From positions 4,526,001 to 4,590,000 of the forward strand of contig NC_063159.1 of NCBI RefSeq assembly GCF_020921035.1: a stretch of 64,000 nt of DNA, given 5' to 3'. Positions 12,187-25,269 of the stretch are shown piece by piece. Under the pieces are notes generated by a model. It was not told the origin of the DNA, made no database searches, and was given only the letters and a program-made list of their open reading frames with translations. A program made the position numbers and the translations under genes. Each line of letters begins with the position of its first letter. The first letter of the stretch is position 1. This DNA comes from Rhodamnia argentea (taxonomy: Eukaryota; Streptophyta; Magnoliopsida; Myrtales; Myrtaceae).

Positions 12187-12438
12187 GAGGAAATTGTCTA
12201 ATCGATCCTAAATTTATTGTTAAAATGTCAATTCAATTATAAAATTTCTAACTTTGTCGACGTGACAATGTTCCACGTAGGACAGCTCGCGATGACTGGA
12301 CTATCACGTCGGCAGCTTCCGACGAAAATTGATCGGAATCACTATATTGAAACTTCGCGCAAAAATTGAGGGCTAAGTTGCATTACTGAATTGATATTGA
12401 TATAATAGATTTACGATTTATTAGATTATTTTCTAAGA
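12187..12438. repeat. Short fold-back element, arm family B, no large core
   Basis: The left arm GGAAATTGTCTAATCGATCC and the reverse complement of the right arm (AGAAAATAATCTAATAAATC) align for about 50 bases. The middle holds ACGTGACAATG..CCACGTAGG and ATCACGTCGG motifs found in other family B copies. Confidence 0.55.
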
Positions 12439-13038
12439 TCATAGGCTCGAGGGAGCAAGGAAAAATACATTTACCAAAGGCGTTTTTTTTTTTCCATCAT
12501 TGAAAAAGCGAGATCTATTTCTTTTTATTCCATGTCACCATCCGCAGTCGTCGTTTTTTCTTTATAGGGGGAGCTTAGATCTCCTCAAACATCAACCTCG
12601 ACCGTACGCAAAACGTGAAAGAAAATAATAATTAATGCTCTGTTTGTTTTGCAGAAAAATGATTGATTTAGAGAGTATTTTCCTAAAAACAATAGCTTAT
12701 ATAACTATCCTCCTCGACCGAATCACGATACATCATCTCTTCCATCATTTTTCCTCACAAAAAGTTCTTTAGCTACACTTAACAATGAACCACTAAATTT
12801 TACTCATTTTGCAAATTTTTTTCAGGCATAGGACGACACCATTATGCCTCCCAATTCTCCTCAACGTAATCGTGGAGTCCGTTCGGGACGTCTTTTACCT
12901 TTTTTTTTCTCTAGAGTTCGGCTATTATTGAATGCAAAAAAAAAAAAAAAAAAACACCGTAAATTCCACCAAACTGTAGAAATACTAAGAAGTGAAATTA
13001 TATATAGCTGTCTTATAATCTATGGAGTTTTAAGGATT
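12439..13038. other. Intergenic, no gene seen
   Basis: AT-rich, with an A-tract at 12937-12955. 'ctctgtttgttttgcagaaaaatgattgattta' near 12638 resembles the end of family F (44938). Confidence 0.35.
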
Positions 13039-13870
13039 GTTTGACAATGATAATGGTTCTGTTTCTTGAAACAAAAAAAAACTATGAGAAACATGTTTTG
13101 GTAACATAAAAATTCCGATTCTAATTCTATTATCGGAAACAGTTTTGGAGCGAAAAAATAATTAAAAAAATTGATTCTGAAAAAAAGAATCCTTTTTGAG
13201 AATCACAAAAAAGAATAAATGTTCAAATCTTTTAAAAAGATTATGTCCACGTTGGCTTTCACGTGGACTTCTAAACTTTAAAAAAAGATTAATTAAATTT
13301 GAAAATTTACTAACAATTAGTTTTTTTAAATACATTTTTTTAAGTTCTTTCGCTGCTTGCTTTGCTCGCTAAGAGCTTTCTTTTCTTGCCAAAGTTAGGA
13401 GCGGAAGGATGGAATAAAGAGAGAGAAGGACATTTTTTGACAAGGTTACTATCTTTTTGTGAGAATTGCTGTCCTAAGAACCATCGGGGTTCGTGCCGGT
13501 TTGTAGTCATTTAAACCAAATATTTTTAGAAGATCAAGAGCATATTTCTTCTTAGTGATCTTCATTCCACTGCATGGGCGCTCAACCCGTATGGCCAAAA
13601 AAGACTTTAGTTCAAAAATAAGTTTTAAAATTTAACGAAAAAAGGTTGAAAATTTTAGAAAGGGGGAATTAAAAAAATTAAAAAATTACACAAAATTTAA
13701 AAAGATTTAAAAATTTAAAAAAGAATTATCGCTACCCGATTGTTCTTAAGAGAAGAAATTTTGTATAGTTATCAAACGCGCTCCGATTCTTTAAAAATCA
13801 TCTAAGAAATATAATAAAAAAATATGATTCTAATCAAAATTATGTTTTCGAATTAGAATCGTTGCCAAAC
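13039..13870. repeat. Fold-back/MITE-like element, arm family D
   Basis: GTTTGACAATGATAATGG at the left and, in reverse complement, GTTTGGCAACGATTCTAA at the right define imperfect terminal inverted repeats. Subterminal GATTCTAATTC-type phrases occur in both arms. The interior is AT-rich and non-coding. Confidence 0.5.
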
Positions 13871-14005
13871 ATAATTTTAATATGTTTTTTCCATTTTCGA
13901 ATTTTTTGGAGGGAAAGTAAGAAGTGAGAAATTGTACTTTAATATGAGCCAAATTTTTGCTGTTGCTAGTCAATGCACATTGATGTGTAATTGTCATCAA
14001 AAGCC

Positions 14006-14155
14006 ACGTCAGAGAAGAGTTGACTTCCAATTATTTTCGTTGTCATGGTACTCTTACATTGGTCAAAAGATCAAAAAGAGACAGTGCGCATCCACGTGTC
14101 AGCATGGCCAGTGTTTGCTGACGTCACTGCTGTCGAAGGCTACGTGTGAAAACGT
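14006..14155. promoter_or_regulatory. Cluster of five ACGT bZIP-type sites
   Basis: ACGT cores occur at 14006, 14094, 14121, 14142 and 14152. One is a full palindrome, TGACGTCA (14119-14126); another is CCACGTGTCA. It lies about 1.5 kb upstream of the CRPK1-like start codon, with no other gene between. Binding by G-box/TGA-class bZIP factors is inferred. Confidence 0.4.
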
Positions 14156-15672
14156 CACAAGCTGAAAACACAGTGAATAAATTGAAAAAAAAAATCGGAC
14201 AAAAAAAATGTAAAAAAAAAAAAAGAGACATAGATCCAGAGTTGCCTTTTTAGAATGAGAATTATTTTTTATTTTTATGGAATATGCATTCCTTTTGATC
14301 TTGACGAGGAATGCCAATATCAAACATTTGGGGAAGGAAATGAGATGCGGAATCACTATTTTGTTCCAACCTCCGCTTTTCAAATGCGATCAGATTTGGA
14401 AAATCAAAGGCTTTTTGTGTCAATTCGAAATTCTCGAACCACCCATGTCATGTAGGGTTATGATCAACTTCCCAATCACAATATGGATTTCAAGTATCGC
14501 CCGGAAAATCTCGTAAGGTGACAGATCGGTAGTCACCTTTGAAGACAAGTTATAATCATTCTATTATTATACTTCTATTAACCTGGGTAAATTTTGAACT
14601 TTTGCTTAATTCAATCGAGACGCGTCTGGAAATTCACTTGAAAAAACTGTCCTCGTCCAAAAGACTGAGTCCGATTTTTTTTTTTTTCGTTATAGATTAC
14701 TTTGGGGTGACCAATTCCACAATTTTATGATTACACCAAGTTAGAAAAATCACTGATGAGATGATGGAGTCTACTCATACAATCCTAAAACCATTCTTCC
14801 ATGAACGAGAAATGGGTGTGGTACAAGTGTCATTGTCTTGCAGAGGCTAACCGCGGGAGGTGGTTGAACTGGGTTGGTTGAAGAAAGCGGTGGTGGGTCA
14901 CTCCCTCAAGTAGCCGAGGCACCATTCGGTTATGTCTCCACGGAATCGATTAACCGATATCTGCACCTGTCATGTGAAAAGGGTTCTGCCGTCTGCCCAA
15001 CACTTTCCTCAAGAGCACAGCTGAAAAGCACCAGGACGAGGTCACCATCAATGGGGGTCTTCCGATGGAGTCCAAAAGCTTTGATTTTTAAGCCGGCCCC
15101 TTTCTACTGGGGTGTTTCCACGGGTGCTTCGTAAAGGGAACTCTGTAAATTTCTTGATGGCCGGGAGGAAGAGGATGAATAAAACTCACCCGTTAATCGT
15201 TGTAATATGAGGTTTGGTACGAGAGAGTCCAAAAGACCAGAAGATCTGTCCTGGGTAAACAATAGAACTATCCTCTCTCTCTGTCTCTCTCTCTCTCTCT
15301 CTCATCGTTGTCAAATGTTTTTGGGGGGCAATCTCTCTTTTGCACGTATTCTTTCCCATTTATACCAGCAGAAAAGAAAGGAGGGTATTCACATGGTTCT
15401 TTCTTGTTTTTCCAAGATACAGATTCTTCTGTTCACCCTTTCTCTCTGCAATTTGTCCTGCAAATTCTTCCAACGTCTGGCTCTGTTTCTTCAGCAGTTT
15501 GGAAGTCAGGTCAGAGCAACTGACGTTTGCCCTTTTTCTTTTCCGTTCAAGTTTTGAGGTTGGATTCGCTGAATTTTGAAAGCTGTCCGGTTGTATTTTG
15601 GGTCTGTTCAGGGTGGAGAGGACAAGGAGATGAGGTGAAAAATGGAGGTGGCTGGGCACTGCACGTAGAGAG
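14156..15672 (+). other. Upstream region and 5'UTR of the CRPK1-like gene
   Basis: No conserved frame. A (CT)n run at 15272-15302 followed by pyrimidine-rich DNA looks like a plant leader. The overlapping open frames at 15207-15579 are T-rich and have no family resemblance. Confidence 0.4.
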
Positions 15673-18600
15673 ATGAGCGAAGCAATGAGTTGTGGTTGCT
15701 TTGGTGGGTTCAATATCTGTAAACGAAATAGCAGCCCGGCTCAGGCCGAGGGAGATGGTAAGCATGCCAAAAGTTCTTGTGCTTCCAATTTTCAAATGCA
15801 GGATGATAAAATCTCACTCTTTTCCTTCTTTAACATCTTGGGCTGTTTCTTTCTCTCTCTATTTCTTTAACATGGGGTTTCTTGAGCAAAGACTTTGAAT
15901 CAAAGCTGATTGATGTCCGTATGATGCCTAATTGGCATCATCATCATCATCATCATCTCTAAGAGCTTCCGAGGATATGAAAAATTGGTTTATGGGAGAA
16001 TTTTCGGGCAAAGAAAGAAATTTTCTGCACATCCTTACGTCATCACAAGTATCCGTTCTGATGTTTCTTGAGGGCACTTTATGCAACTAGTGTGGTCTTG
16101 CTTAATAATCACGATCCTGGTTCTGAGTTCATTATATCGAAAGGCAAGCTTGGTCAAAAGCTGTAGTCTTTATGATTGTGGCTTCACTTACAGGTTTCGA
16201 GTTGGTATAAGTGTATCTAAGTCGAGTTACTGGCCAAAATTAATGGCATGTTTCCTTTTGATGCATGAACGGGGCTGGCTGCAAAAGTAATTCAGATTAC
16301 TTAGTTCGACTTTCGATTTGCAGCATTCTATGCTTAGCAAAGCTCAAATAACAACCCATGCTTGTAGAGGAGTCTGCCAGCTGAATCAAGATACCCATGA
16401 ATGCAAATTTTGGTTTTTTTTAACTGTATCATAAATTATACCACGGAGCTGATCATTTTCTACTGTTCCTCTGTAATTCGTTTTACCTTTTACAGAGATT
16501 CCGACCAACAACGTGAGGCTTTTCTCTTATCATTCATTACGATCGGCAACCAGGAACTTCCATCCGTCAAATAGAATTGGAGGAGGTGGTTTTGGAGTTG
16601 TCTATAAGGTGAGCCGATTGAAGTATCTGTTGAATCATGGGACAGCAAAGGATGTCCTTAGGTGCTGATAGTTATTTTGCACGGTGTCACAGGGAGCTCT
16701 GAGAGATGGTACTCAAGTTGCGATTAAGTCCCTTTCAGCAGAATCTAAGCAAGGAACGAAGGAATTCCTAACAGAGATCAACATGATATCGAATATTCAT
16801 CATCCAAACCTCGTTGAACTCATTGGCTGTTGTGTGGAGGGCAAGAATCGAATGTTGGTGTACGAGTACCTGGAGAACAACAGCCTCGCTAGTGTCTTAC
16901 TCGGTGATTCTCATATATCTGAATTTGGTGCATACTTCAAAGTCTGTGATCCTTATATGTGATTGAGCAGACATCTTTTCTTGACTTGAACTATAATTTC
17001 CTAAGTACATTTTCAGCACAAAAATTCAACTATTCAACTTGTATCAATTCCCAGTTTTGTAATGCAGGTTCAAAAAGCAAGCATGTCATTCTGAATTGGC
17101 CTCAGAGGGCTGCAATTTGTCTGGGTACGGCATCAGGCCTTGCCTTTCTTCATGAAGAAGCCAAACCGCCCATCGTCCACAGAGACATTAAAGCCAGCAA
17201 TGTACTTCTTGACGGAGACTTTCATCCAAAAATCGGAGATTTTGGGCTGGCAAAGCTATTCCCAGACAACGTCACCCATGTGAGCACTCGAGTAGCAGGA
17301 ACAGAGTAAGAGTAATTATTATTGTGCTTCACATCCCTCATGGCATGCCTCTCGCTCGGAACTTTTTCACAGTTCATACTTGTAGTGTAGGTTTTCTCAG
17401 AATCTACTAAGGTGGCTATTATTAACCGAGATGGGTGGTTTTTCTCATTTCCCTCTGTTCTTTTTTGTTTAAAAGTAGATTGAACCGGATGTGTAGTTAG
17501 CACTCGCAACAAATGTGGTTATCTCCTTTTTATCATTTGGGATGTTTTCAGGGAAAGAATGAACTCACCAGAAATAGTATCCTTCTCTCTGATATACATG
17601 TCTCTTGCCTTTGACCACATATCCTTACGTGAGATCACTATTGAGTTAACCCAAACACATCCGGCTAAACTTTGTTCTGTTAACCTCATGGCTTTATGGC
17701 TATGTGATTTGTCTCTCTTGGTTTCTCACAGAGGTTATCTGGCTCCAGAATATGCACTCTTAGGCCAGCTGACCAGGAAGGCCGATGTGTTCAGTTTTGG
17801 GATACTCGTGCTCGAAATAGTTAGCGGCAGAAGTAGTAGCAAAGCCGCCTTTGGGGAGGAACTCATGATTTTGGTGGAATGGGTATGTTTCTGGAGTAAG
17901 TACAGAAAAGTTCACAATTCAGATGATTTACCTGTGTTTCTTATGCATTTTTTATCTGGAGCATGGATGATACTCTATAGCAACTCGAGACTCTTAATTG
18001 AAGTGTCCTTACTTACAATAGCTGTTTTGCATCTTTTAGGCTTGAGGTTGTGCTAGCCACAGCAGTGTACAAGTTTGTTACGAGTACAATAGTAGTATGA
18101 TTCTGGTATATGCTGACATATGGTCGATAATTGAGTAGTTAATAATCATCTAGTTTGTGTCTGGGAAGAAGCCGTGCATTGAGATTTGTTCTAATGTTTT
18201 TAATTGGAATGACAAGATTGCACGTATGTTATTTTAGCTAGTCCCGTGTATTGGTTTTTCAATTTTTATGGATTGGAATGGCTTATGATATGGGTATAAA
18301 CATCCCTACCTCAGACCCTGCATAGATTGGTCTGTGCATATGCTGACCAATGCTTATCACTGAGCAGACATGGAAACTAAAAGAGGAACAGAGACTTCTA
18401 GACATTGTCGACCCAGAGCTGGCGGAATTTCCGGAAGATGAGGTGTTGCGCTACATCAAGGTCGCGCTCTTTTGTACTCAAGCAGTTTCGAACCAAAGAC
18501 CAACAATGAAGCAAGTGTTGGAGATGCTTTCAAAAACTGTCAACCTGAAAGAGGAGTTGCTGACGGAGCCCGGCGTATATAGGAGGAACTATTCTAGGCA

Positions 18601-18727
18601 GTTAGCCGGCGGTGGCGCCTCTTCTTCATCGTCTTCTCAGGCCCATAAGGGTAAACAGGCACGCAATCCACAGGGCGCCTTGACTCAAACTAGCTTCCAC
18701 AGTGAGAGCCTAATACTTCCGAGATGA
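15673..18727 (+). CDS. CRPK1: Cold-responsive protein kinase 1-like Ser/Thr kinase (receptor-like cytoplasmic kinase)
   Basis: Protein kinase of the At1g16670 type. Arabidopsis CRPK1 is a plasma-membrane kinase that phosphorylates 14-3-3 proteins in cold signalling; that role here is by homology. Six coding exons, 15673-15757, 16496-16608, 16693-16903, 17068-17305, 17732-17882 and 18368-18727, give 385 aa. Residues 56-64 are the glycine loop IGGGGFGVV, Lys78 is in VAIK, HRD is 174-176 and DFG 194-196, followed by [17 protein letters not shown]. There is no signal peptide or transmembrane segment. The N-terminus MSCGCFGG is Cys-rich, which could allow lipid attachment. An alternative start at 15685 (MSCGCFGG) removes four residues and matches relatives better. 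The last exon adds a Ser-rich tail after the kinase domain. Confidence 0.95.
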
Positions 18728-20069
18728 TGATTACTTGTTACCAAATGAACATGCGCAGCTCCGAAACCCAAGTACCCGAATTTTCCCCCGGCCTTGACTT
18801 GGCAATTGTTCATACTCCTTAGTATTTCTTCATCCTAATGATGCTCTCGATAAGAATCGGTTTCTGAGTGAGTAGGTACCAGAGTGCATATGGATTGAGG
18901 ATAACTAGATAAGATTTTTCATTTTGGTGAATAACACTCTTTTAGAACCTCTGTACAGGCATTGTTGATTCATTCATCTGTATACGACTTCAAGAAATGG
19001 TTCACCAATAAAACAAAAGTCAGTTTCGTGATATCGACTGCTCTCTTTTCGTTTGTGTCGATCACCTAAATTGCTCTTCGCGTTTGCATTGCGTGAAAAG
19101 GCGAAGAATTGACATACGGCAAGAGCGAGGTTTTCTTAGGTACCTTTCTAGATGCCCTTCTCTAACAGGGACGGAAACAAATATCGGTAGGAAAGCGACA
19201 CCATATATCGATTCAGCTGTTGACATCTACGATGCTTGTCCTGTATCTCTGTTTCGATAGGGAATGGAGTTCTGGTAATAGGAATCCAGACACCAGAAAC
19301 TAACCGGATGGCCGTAAAAGAAAGAAAGGCAACGAGGAACAAAGAGGATTCTTCAAGTATGTCTATGACTACATTGGTTTGGTTTTCTATGGTTAGCTTG
19401 TCCTCCTATGAAAACCTTGATGCTAGTTATCATAGATGAGCCATCGGCTATAAGAACCATTTGAAACTAGAAACGAATTAAATGCACGTTGACACCACAT
19501 TCGGTTCCAAACACAAGGCGCTAGATTTCCAAATCAGCAATCTGAGAACCATCCCTCACCACCGAAAGCGCCTTCGCCAACAATAACTGCCGTTCTGCTA
19601 GGAGGGTTGTGCCGTCTAATTCGCAAAGAAATGCTTATGGACAAGTTTTCACAGATAAAGCAACCATGTACCACACAGCCCTTGTTGAAGTGAAGATATC
19701 AGAACCACGCCTTGGACGAAGCATATTCGTGTTATTTTGTAATGGACTTGGTAGTTTTATGTTTCACAAACCTTGCCCGTCGGAGAACTCTAAAAAACTG
19801 AAACAGCATGGTACTGGACAAGAAATCTTAAAGCCAGAGACTATATAAACACAAAAACACACCAGAACATTAAGCCTGACAAAACTGATACTAAAAGTGC
19901 AAGGGCTAGAGTTCTTTTCTAAATTCTGAACAGAAAAAGACTGAATCTACACGACATGCACATAAACTGACGTTCTATGATTTACTACACTTGAACTTAA
20001 CATCCCTGACCTTGATCTATAACACTGCAATACTAGCAACCACAAATTGCACGTCTGCACCAAGAGCGC
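18728..20069. other. Convergent 3' ends of the kinase and clathrin genes
   Basis: The kinase 3'UTR probably ends near AATAAAAC at 19007-19014. The clathrin light chain 3'UTR comes in from the right. Short frames at 19148-19848 show no family resemblance. Confidence 0.45.
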
Positions 20070-22618
20070 TCAAGCAGTAGATGAAACCTTGCGAGCAGCT
20101 GCAGCAGTAGCATTAGAGGGAGCTTGAGCAGTCGGGGCTGCACCAGCAGCCAGTGCACCTGCTTTAGCATCTTTTTTAGATTCTGTTGCTTCTGGTGGGA
20201 TAGGTTTCATGTGGGGAGGAGTACTGTGCTTAAGCTTGATAAGTAGCTGACGCATCCTCGAGAGATCTGTGGGCTTCCCTGGTTTTGGCCCCTGCATAAC
20301 CATGATGGAGGGCTTCTTCTCCTTCTCCTTCTTACCCCTTTTCTCAATTGTCGGAACTTCACGGGGTATGAGGTCTGCAATTGACTTCCAATAGTCCTTC
20401 TCAGCTTCGGCATGGAACTTCTGCTGGTTGGCCACGAATAACTGGCAACACAAATATAAGGCAAAAAAACAGAATTGACTGCACAGCAGCTAAATAGAAG
20501 ATTCTAGTTCCAAAGTGTTACGAGTATATCCAATGTCACTTAAATATGTGGTGGTGGGGAGCCTCATGTTCAAGTAGTCTCAATCCGACTAATAGTTTAA
20601 GCTTTTGGGTCGAACTTTTTAATAACGTATCAGAGTCCAGTCCCGCATTCATGCCCCGATTAGGATTATCATTTATTTTGCGCATGCTTCCTGTTTATCT
20701 CATTTCCTGTTCTTATACTCCCCAATCATTTCATTTGGGGTTGCCCGTGAGGGGTGCTAAAGTATATCCTACATTGCTTAAACACGATACTTGTGCCAAA
20801 TAGACATGTAGCTTCCTCAACCTGATAACTTTTTAAGTCTTTTTTGTCAGAATCACTAACACAAAGAAAGGGAGACTTATGCAGTGTTTTTATTTTCCAT
20901 TCCTTCTGCTTCCCGGAGTCCTATCTATCCAGTAGGTAGAAGACTATACCAAAAACATTTCTTACATCAGAAAATTTTAAGCTTGCCATCCACTGAGAGA
21001 TCGATACAAAGAGAAAGGAGCATACAGAAATCATGCCATTAATGGATAAAACCGTGAAAGAGTCAAGGAAGTGGAACACTAGAGCTTCAGTACTTATGTT
21101 TGGCTCTACACGACCTTTTGCAAAAAGAATGTAGATTTAAAGATAGTGTCATGAGCTTTTACCATTTCTATTTTCAAGTACGAGAAGCAAATAAAATAGG
21201 TATTTAAATGCTTAGCTCTCCTCAAACTCTATCGAATATGCAACCAAGGATCAATTGGAAAGGACTTATAAAAACTTAAAAAAGGCTGATCCATAGATGA
21301 TGTACAGTCCACCAAGTTTTACAGACCTACAGGATGTTTGTGGCTGCTACGATCTCTCGCAAACATCTCGAAACAATCAAAATTCAATATTAAGTCCGAT
21401 CAAACCCAACAGTCTGACATTAGTCAACAGCGAAGTTTTCCATAGGTCAAGTCTATCATGCAAACAGAGTCCTTAAGAAAGAGAGTTCTCCACAGAAAGA
21501 TCTATTTGTCCAGAATAGGTAAAACTTCCAAGGTTTTGTGATCTCTCATAATTTGAAACAAAGGGAATAAATCCTGGGTTCGACTGAAAGGAATCTAAGC
21601 CTCTGATCTTATTAGTATATACAACCTTCCGATTCACTAAATCGCATAAAACACTTGCAAGATCCGACCGAGCATACCCGAGCAAAAAAGAGAAGAAAAG
21701 AGCTGTCTTTTCCACATGAGCTCAGATTCATATGTCAATTAACTGATCTGTTCTACCACAGGATCATATTTTTAGCCGAAACAAGAAACTTCATACGAAT
21801 TCACTACCTTCTCCCTTTCTCTATTGGAAGACTTGCTGTTCTCCACTGATATGCTGCTCTTCTGGTAGAATTCTATCTTGTATTGCTCCGCCTCCTCGAT
21901 GATCTGCACCAGCAACTCTTTCTCCCTCTTCTCCTTCTCCTCCAACCTGATCGCATTTTGCCTGAAAATTGCATCCCAAGTCTTCATCAATCACATAAAC
22001 ATGAAGTTATCCATTCATTTCTATTCAATGATTACTCTGAAAAGCGAGTCGTTTTGGTGCTCCTAAATTATCATCATCTGCTTAACACCCAAAACAAAGA
22101 CTGAGAAGCATCTATAGTTTTGATTCTACGCAGTTCGAGCTGTACTATAGTCAATCTATTAACACTGATCAAAAGCTCAAGTTCATCAATTTCTCTCTCT
22201 CTCTCTCTCTCACAACTGATGAATTGAAACGCTATCAAACACCACAAAAAGAGTTCACCCACCTCCTCCACTCTCTCAGAGCAAACCCTTCCTCCGGCTG
22301 CATGTTCGCCGGAGGCGGCAGGATCGGCCCGTCCGGCTCACCAAAACCCCCCTGGAAACCCTCGCCGCCCCGCTCCGGAGAGAACCCGCCGCTCCCGGCG
22401 TACATCGGAGCCGGAGGAGGAGAATCCGCCGCGGCCGCCTGAGACCCGAACACATCCTCGGCCGACCCGTACGACGGGGCATTGAACTCCGGCGGCGGGT
22501 CGGCTTCGTAGCCGAACCGCTGCGAAGGAAGGCGAGGGTCGTACCCGACGTAGCCGTCGCCGTCGAAGGGCCGGGCCGACCCGGCGGTGGGCGACTCTTC
22601 GCCGGCTAAGGAGGTCAT
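20070..22618 (-). CDS. CLC: Clathrin light chain
   Basis: Regulatory light chain of the clathrin coat for endocytosis and trans-Golgi traffic. Three coding exons on the minus strand, 22618-22263, 21961-21808 and 20441-20070, give 293 aa. The N-terminus [20 protein letters not shown] is Gly/Pro-rich and disordered. Residues about 110-175 form the charged helix that binds the heavy chain ([19 protein letters not shown], then [15 protein letters not shown]). The last exon has [29 protein letters not shown] and [20 protein letters not shown], typical of plant light chains, and an Ala-rich tail. An in-frame upstream ATG at 22675 would add 19 residues; MTSLAGEE fits relatives better. The middle exon carries an [13 protein letters not shown] linker. 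Confidence 0.95.
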
Positions 22619-23775
22619 CGCTGATTTCCCCTCACGCGACGGAAAGGTTCCGGGGATTAGCGGAGAGATAATCATGCTTGGTGCTCGCCAGTTAATCGGT
22701 TCGAGCGGTGGGCGCTCGTGGTTATCCGGTGCAGTCTCGCGAACTGACGCGGGACACGTGGCGGTTTATTATTGGCTAAAGCTTTGGAAAGTCAAACACA
22801 AGCACGAGTGATGACCTCTTGACTGGGGGATTTTGAGGGAGTGCAGCGTGGAGCTTAGTGCAGGTGATCACAGGTTCCTCTGCAGACAGCGCCACCTTTT
22901 CGGTTGACTGTCCGCGCCACTCCAAACGCCAAAAAAAAGCAGAGCGTGGCTACGAACTTCTCGAGCGTCACTGGAATGCGCCACGTGTCCTCATTTGATT
23001 GGCCAATTCTATCGTATTATTTGTTCATGTTATGGAGGTAATCCTCGAAATTTAAGTTTACATATTAGACGTGGCTTCTATACGTAAGGTGTCTTACTTA
23101 GCACATAAATATTTTTAAATTTGCGGTTACGACGTTTTGTATATTCCACTTTTTAACCAAATTTAATGAGATCCGAAAAGAAAGTGTTTCTGATGTCTCT
23201 CGTTCTTTTCCGAATCTTAGACTGTCCCCGAATTATGGAGTCGTGATTGCGAAACTGCCAAAGTCGTCATCTCCCTTAACTACTTCACTAAGCTAGGATT
23301 AACTTTTAGATGTGAGGTAACTATGGTCATTTAAGAGGTGGTAACCAAATTCGAAGAATTGAGTTTGCATTCGCGCAAATGAAACGAGATAGAGGCGTTG
23401 ATCACGTGTACGATAGATATACAACAAAAGTTAGAAAAGTGAAAATGTTCTCAATTCAATACTTAAGGCGATAATATTACTCGAGTTTAATTTTAATTTT
23501 GTTAATTTGGAAAAGTTGCTTATTAAATTACGAAAACGTGAAAATTCGACACATCAATAGGTTATGTCGACATTTAAGCAAATATGTTTATTGCTACCCC
23601 TTGTACTATTTAGCCTACAAATTTTATTCTGTCGAAATTCAGCCTACAAATTAAAGAGCTAGACAATACATTAGTTTAGACTAACCAAAGGATCAAGCCA
23701 TGCCATGTTAAGATTCTATGTCGATTTAAATGGCTGCCGGTAAAATTAGTAAAAATAGAGAGAAAGAAAGAAATA
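22619..23775. other. Promoter side of clathrin light chain; otherwise no gene seen
   Basis: Two G-box-like sites, GACACGTGGC near 22750 and GCCACGTGTCC near 22981, plus ATTGGC/GCCAAT boxes lie within 400 bases of the start codon. Beyond 23040 the DNA is AT-rich with no coding signal. Confidence 0.4.
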
Positions 23776-24043
23776 AACTCTTATTATCATCACCCACCGC
23801 GGGCATGGCGTGTTTGGTGAGAATCGAACCCCTTTCGGTAGTTAGGGGTTTGAAACTCTCCAATTACGTTTCTCGAACTTAAGTGGGGGGCCCCCGCTAG
23901 TAGGCCATGGGGCCGGCCTCCCTTCGGGTATAGTCGCCGTCGGAAAGGGCCTTCGCCCCGCCCAAAGGGTGGCTGGTGAGTTGGCTCGATTACGGCTGAC
24001 GGATCATGGATATAAAAAAAAAAAAAAAAACTCTTGTTAACAT
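23776..24043 (+). mobile_element. A-tailed retroposon with 15-bp target duplication
   Basis: A 238-base GC-rich insert (23791-24028) ends in TGGATAT plus a run of about 17 A. It is flanked by AACTCTTATTATCAT (23776-23790) and AACTCTTGTTAACAT (24029-24043), 13 of 15 identical. This is the hallmark of a LINE-mobilised insertion: a 5'-truncated LINE or a SINE. GGGGTTCGATTCTC, like a tRNA B box, is present on the minus strand (23817-23830), opposite to the tail, so a simple tRNA-SINE reading does not fit. Confidence 0.65.
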
Positions 24044-24157
24044 CGAACGCGCACCATAAGAAGAGAAGAAATTATCGAATTGCTCCCAAAGGATCACGTG
24101 AATGCTTTGTCTAGCAAGAAAAGTACCAAAAAAAAAAAATTCCTAAACGCATTGCAT

Positions 24158-24589
24158 CGTACTTGTGTAATGCTAAAACTTTCAATGGGACCAATTTAAT
24201 CTTAAATCTTTTTACATTAGTATCAATTCCGTACATCTAGCCAATATAGGCCGAAAATCACCGGCGTGACGCCGGTCGTCCAACGTGACATGGTCGGTAT
24301 TGATGTGGACATTTTAAAGATTTTTTTAGTAATTTCATTTTTATATTTTTATGTTTTTGTCCTATTTTTCTTTTATATTTTTTCTTTTTGTCGTTAGCCC
24401 GCTCGAAAACTAAAAAAAATATATATTGTTAAAAATCTCCACGTCGGCGATTTCCAATTAAAATTGACTAGACGAACCAAATTTGTGCCAATTTGAAAAG
24501 TTGTAGGACTAAATTAGTTCAATTGAAAAGTTTAAGATTGAATTGATACCAACATAATAGATAGATGATTTTTTTTAATACTTCTCCCA
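24158..24589. repeat. Fold-back element, arm family B
   Basis: The left arm (24158-24250) contains GGGACCAATTTAATC..; the right arm reverse complement reads GTATTAAAAAAAATCATCTA and GGTATCAATTCAATC. The middle has the CACCGGCGTGACGCCGG palindrome and CCACGTCGGCGA. No coding capacity. Confidence 0.5.
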
Positions 24590-25269
24590 CTATCTAACAA
24601 TCACGGAGTACCAAAGTTTAATTCAATGGACCGTCCCGTGACACTTCGAGAGCACCGAGACGAAATTGCGTCACCCTAGTGTTATTTTCCCTGCAAGTTC
24701 AGAGTTCACGACATTGTCGAACTGAGCCAGCTCTGCTTTGGATGTTCCTCAAATTGATTACGTGCAAGTTAGATTGATTCCAGCCTAAGTTGTCTTAGCT
24801 AATTAAATGATTACGTGCATGGTGATGGTTTGTGGGGGTGGGGACATGATCCCCTAACCCCAAGATTCTTTTTCGATAAACATGGTGATTAAATCAATCG
24901 ATGTAATTAATAATAAGACGGTCCAATTAATGTAATCAATAAAGAATCTAGATTTTCTTTTGTTTTAATTCACTTGGAAGCCAATCATATGGAAGATCTA
25001 ATTGAGAAGTGGACATGACGTTTCTGGTACGTGAGAGGGACACATCTGTCAAGCTGGGAACATGGCAAATTGGTGATAATTGCAAGGAAGTTGCTAATTT
25101 GATGATCTGACAATCTTGTCAATTATTTCTAACCAAACGATCTCTCAATCAATGAATGCTTTATGCAAAATAAGCGATGATGGTGTGTGCATCTACGGTT
25201 GAGATTTACCGTATCCGACGATCTTGTCGGGGAAAACTTTCCTTGGTTGCAAGTATCCCACAATAGAGA
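24590..25269. other. Intergenic, no gene seen
   Basis: AT-rich. CATGGTGAT is repeated at about 24818 and 24881 around a 54-base GC-richer piece, possibly another small insertion. Confidence 0.3.

Noticed and set aside
23815-23831. tRNA gene suggested by a B-box-like sequence
   Set aside because: No cloverleaf, no A box at the right distance, and it lies inside an A-tailed insertion in antisense.
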